This document shows positions 5,815 to 6,751 of a DNA stretch of 6,751 nucleotides, piece after piece. This stretch comes from Rhodospirillales bacterium (GTDB lineage Bacteria; Pseudomonadota; Alphaproteobacteria; Micavibrionales; UBA2020): the NCBI GenBank assembly GCA_023266795.1, contig JAHFPI010000100.1, positions 1-6,751 of the forward strand. Direction: 5' to 3'. How positions within the stretch are numbered: the first letter of the stretch is position 1; each line of letters opens with the position of its first letter. The notes beneath the pieces were generated by a model that saw nothing but the letters and a program-made list of their open reading frames with translations, ran no database searches and was not told where the DNA came from. The translations under genes were made by a program, and so were the position numbers.

Positions 5815-6751
5815 TTAACCGTTGCTGGCGGTTTTGTTGTCGTCCTGAAACCAGCCGGCGCGCGCCGCCATAATGACGGCATTGGCCTGGGATTCGGTCA
5901 GCTTGTCGGCGCCGACGATCTCACGCAGCTCATCGCTGGCGAGATCACCCAGATCGTCCATCTTTTTGACGCCCTTTTCGCCGAGGGCGATAATCATGTC
6001 CTGCGTCAGGCCTTTGACGCCGACGAGATCCTTGCTGATGCCCATTTCGGTGGCGCGTTTTTCGAAGGCGTCCTTCTTGGTGGAGAGGAAAGCTGCAGCC
6101 CGTCGTTTCAGTTCTGCCGCAACATCCGCGTCAAAGCCTTCGATCCGGCCAAGCTCGCTGTCGGATGTCTCGACAATGTCCTCGATGGAGGCGAAGCCTT
6201 CGACGACCAGCAGGTGGGCGATGACTTCATCCACGTCCATCGCCTCGATAAAGAGGGCGGAGCGTGTCTTGAGTTCGCTCTGGCGGCGTTCGGATTCCTC
6301 GGCTTCAGTCATGATGTCGATATTCCAGCCGGAGAGCTGCGTCGCCAGACGCACGTTCTGGCCACGGCGGCCGATGGCGAGGCTGAGCTGGTCGTCCGGA
6401 ACCACGACGTCAAGGCGGCGGTTGTCTTCGTCCATCACCACTTTGGTCACTTCCGCAGGGGAGAGGGCGTTGACGACAAAGGTCGCCGTGTCCTGCGTCC
6501 ATGGAATAATATCGATTTTTTCGCCCTGCAATTCGCCAACGACGGCCTGGACGCGGCTGCCGCGCATCCCGACGCAGGCGCCGACCGGATCGATGGACGA
6601 GTCTCGGGAGATGACGGCGATCTTGGCGCGGCTGCCCGGATCGCGGGCGACGGCCTTGATTTCGATGATGCCGTCATAGATTTCCGGGACTTCCTGTTTG
6701 AACTGCTTGGCGAGGAAATCCGCATGGGTGCGGGACAGGAATACCTGCGGG
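5815..6751 (-). CDS. nusA: Transcription termination/antitermination factor NusA, C-terminal part (5' end outside window)
   Basis: The frame is open from the right edge to the TAA at 5815-5817 and gives 311 residues of NusA, which binds RNA polymerase and nascent RNA in pausing, termination and antitermination. The Met at 6567 is internal: 61 further residues in frame upstream are clearly NusA. They begin with the end of the S1 domain (PQVFLSRTHADFLAKQF). KH1 follows (EIKAVARDPGSRAKIAVIS, then the DPVGACVGMRGSRVQAVV loop and helix), then KH2 (about 83-150, with LSLAIGRRGQNVRLA). Two helix-hairpin-helix/acidic-repeat modules follow: VVEGFASIEDIVETSDSEL to KRRAA, and VGVKGLTQDMIIALGEKGV to AARAGWF. 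The C-terminus is DDNKTASNG. The N-terminal polymerase-binding domain lies beyond the window. infB starts 28 bases after the stop (7 if the upstream ATG is used), with no ylxR gene between. Confidence 0.98.
   Translation of the reverse strand, partial: PQVFLSRTHADFLAKQFKQEVPEIYDGIIEIKAVARDPGSRAKIAVISRDSSIDPVGACVGMRGSRVQAVVGELQGEKIDIIPWTQDTATFVVNALSPAEVTKVVMDEDNRRLDVVVPDDQLSLAIGRRGQNVRLATQLSGWNIDIMTEAEESERRQSELKTRSALFIEAMDVDEVIAHLLVVEGFASIEDIVETSDSELGRIEGFDADVAAELKRRAAAFLSTKKDAFEKRATEMGISKDLVGVKGLTQDMIIALGEKGVKKMDDLGDLASDELREIVGADKLTESQANAVIMAARAGWFQDDNKTASNG

Noticed and set aside
4431..5873. 480-codon open frame on the plus strand antisense to infB
   Set aside because: It lies wholly opposite the N-terminal half of a clear IF-2 gene. 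Its translation is rich in Gly, Phe and Asp, as expected for the complement of GC-rich codons, and shows no recognisable domain. A long antisense frame is a common by-product of strong codon bias.
6447..6567. NusA-like gene starting at the Met at 6567, and a 92-codon minus-strand frame at 6447-6725
   Set aside because: The NusA frame continues upstream with unmistakable S1 and KH1 sequence to the right edge, so 6567 is internal. The 92-codon frame is a shifted reading of the same strand.

Overview
The window reads as an alphaproteobacterial chromosome segment of moderately high GC content. That assignment is inferred from protein features: the N-terminal region of IF-2, the helix-hairpin-helix C-terminus of NusA, and the BON and SirB1-type proteins. 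It is not proven at genus level. Coding density is very high; no stretch without a gene exceeds about 65 bases. There are no tRNA or rRNA genes, mobile elements, CRISPR arrays or long repeats that I can see.

The left part (1-1571) is on the plus strand. It holds the 3' end of a BON-domain protein gene, then a SirB1-family gene (transglutaminase-like fold plus TPR) whose start codon overlaps the BON stop by one base. After a 65-base gap with a good sigma70-like promoter candidate comes a gene for a small unrecognised multi-pass membrane protein. A strong hairpin at 1585-1620, flanked by A and T tracts, lies between this gene and the convergent minus-strand operon and looks like a bidirectional intrinsic terminator.

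The right part (1637-6751) is all minus strand and is the classic transcription/translation operon, read right to left: nusA (5' end outside the window), infB, rbfA, truB, rpsO. The genes are packed with gaps of 0 to 28 bases. NusA acts in RNA polymerase pausing, termination and antitermination. IF-2 delivers initiator tRNA. RbfA matures the 30S subunit, TruB makes pseudouridine 55 in tRNA, and S15 is a primary 16S rRNA-binding protein. The cluster therefore couples transcription, initiation and 30S assembly.

Two departures from the common arrangement stand out. No ylxR (DUF448) gene lies between nusA and infB, although many alphaproteobacteria have one there. The operon also ends in a terminator right after rpsO, so pnp is not co-transcribed in the usual way. 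I did not find a previously undescribed system here. The least explained item is the 140-residue membrane protein.
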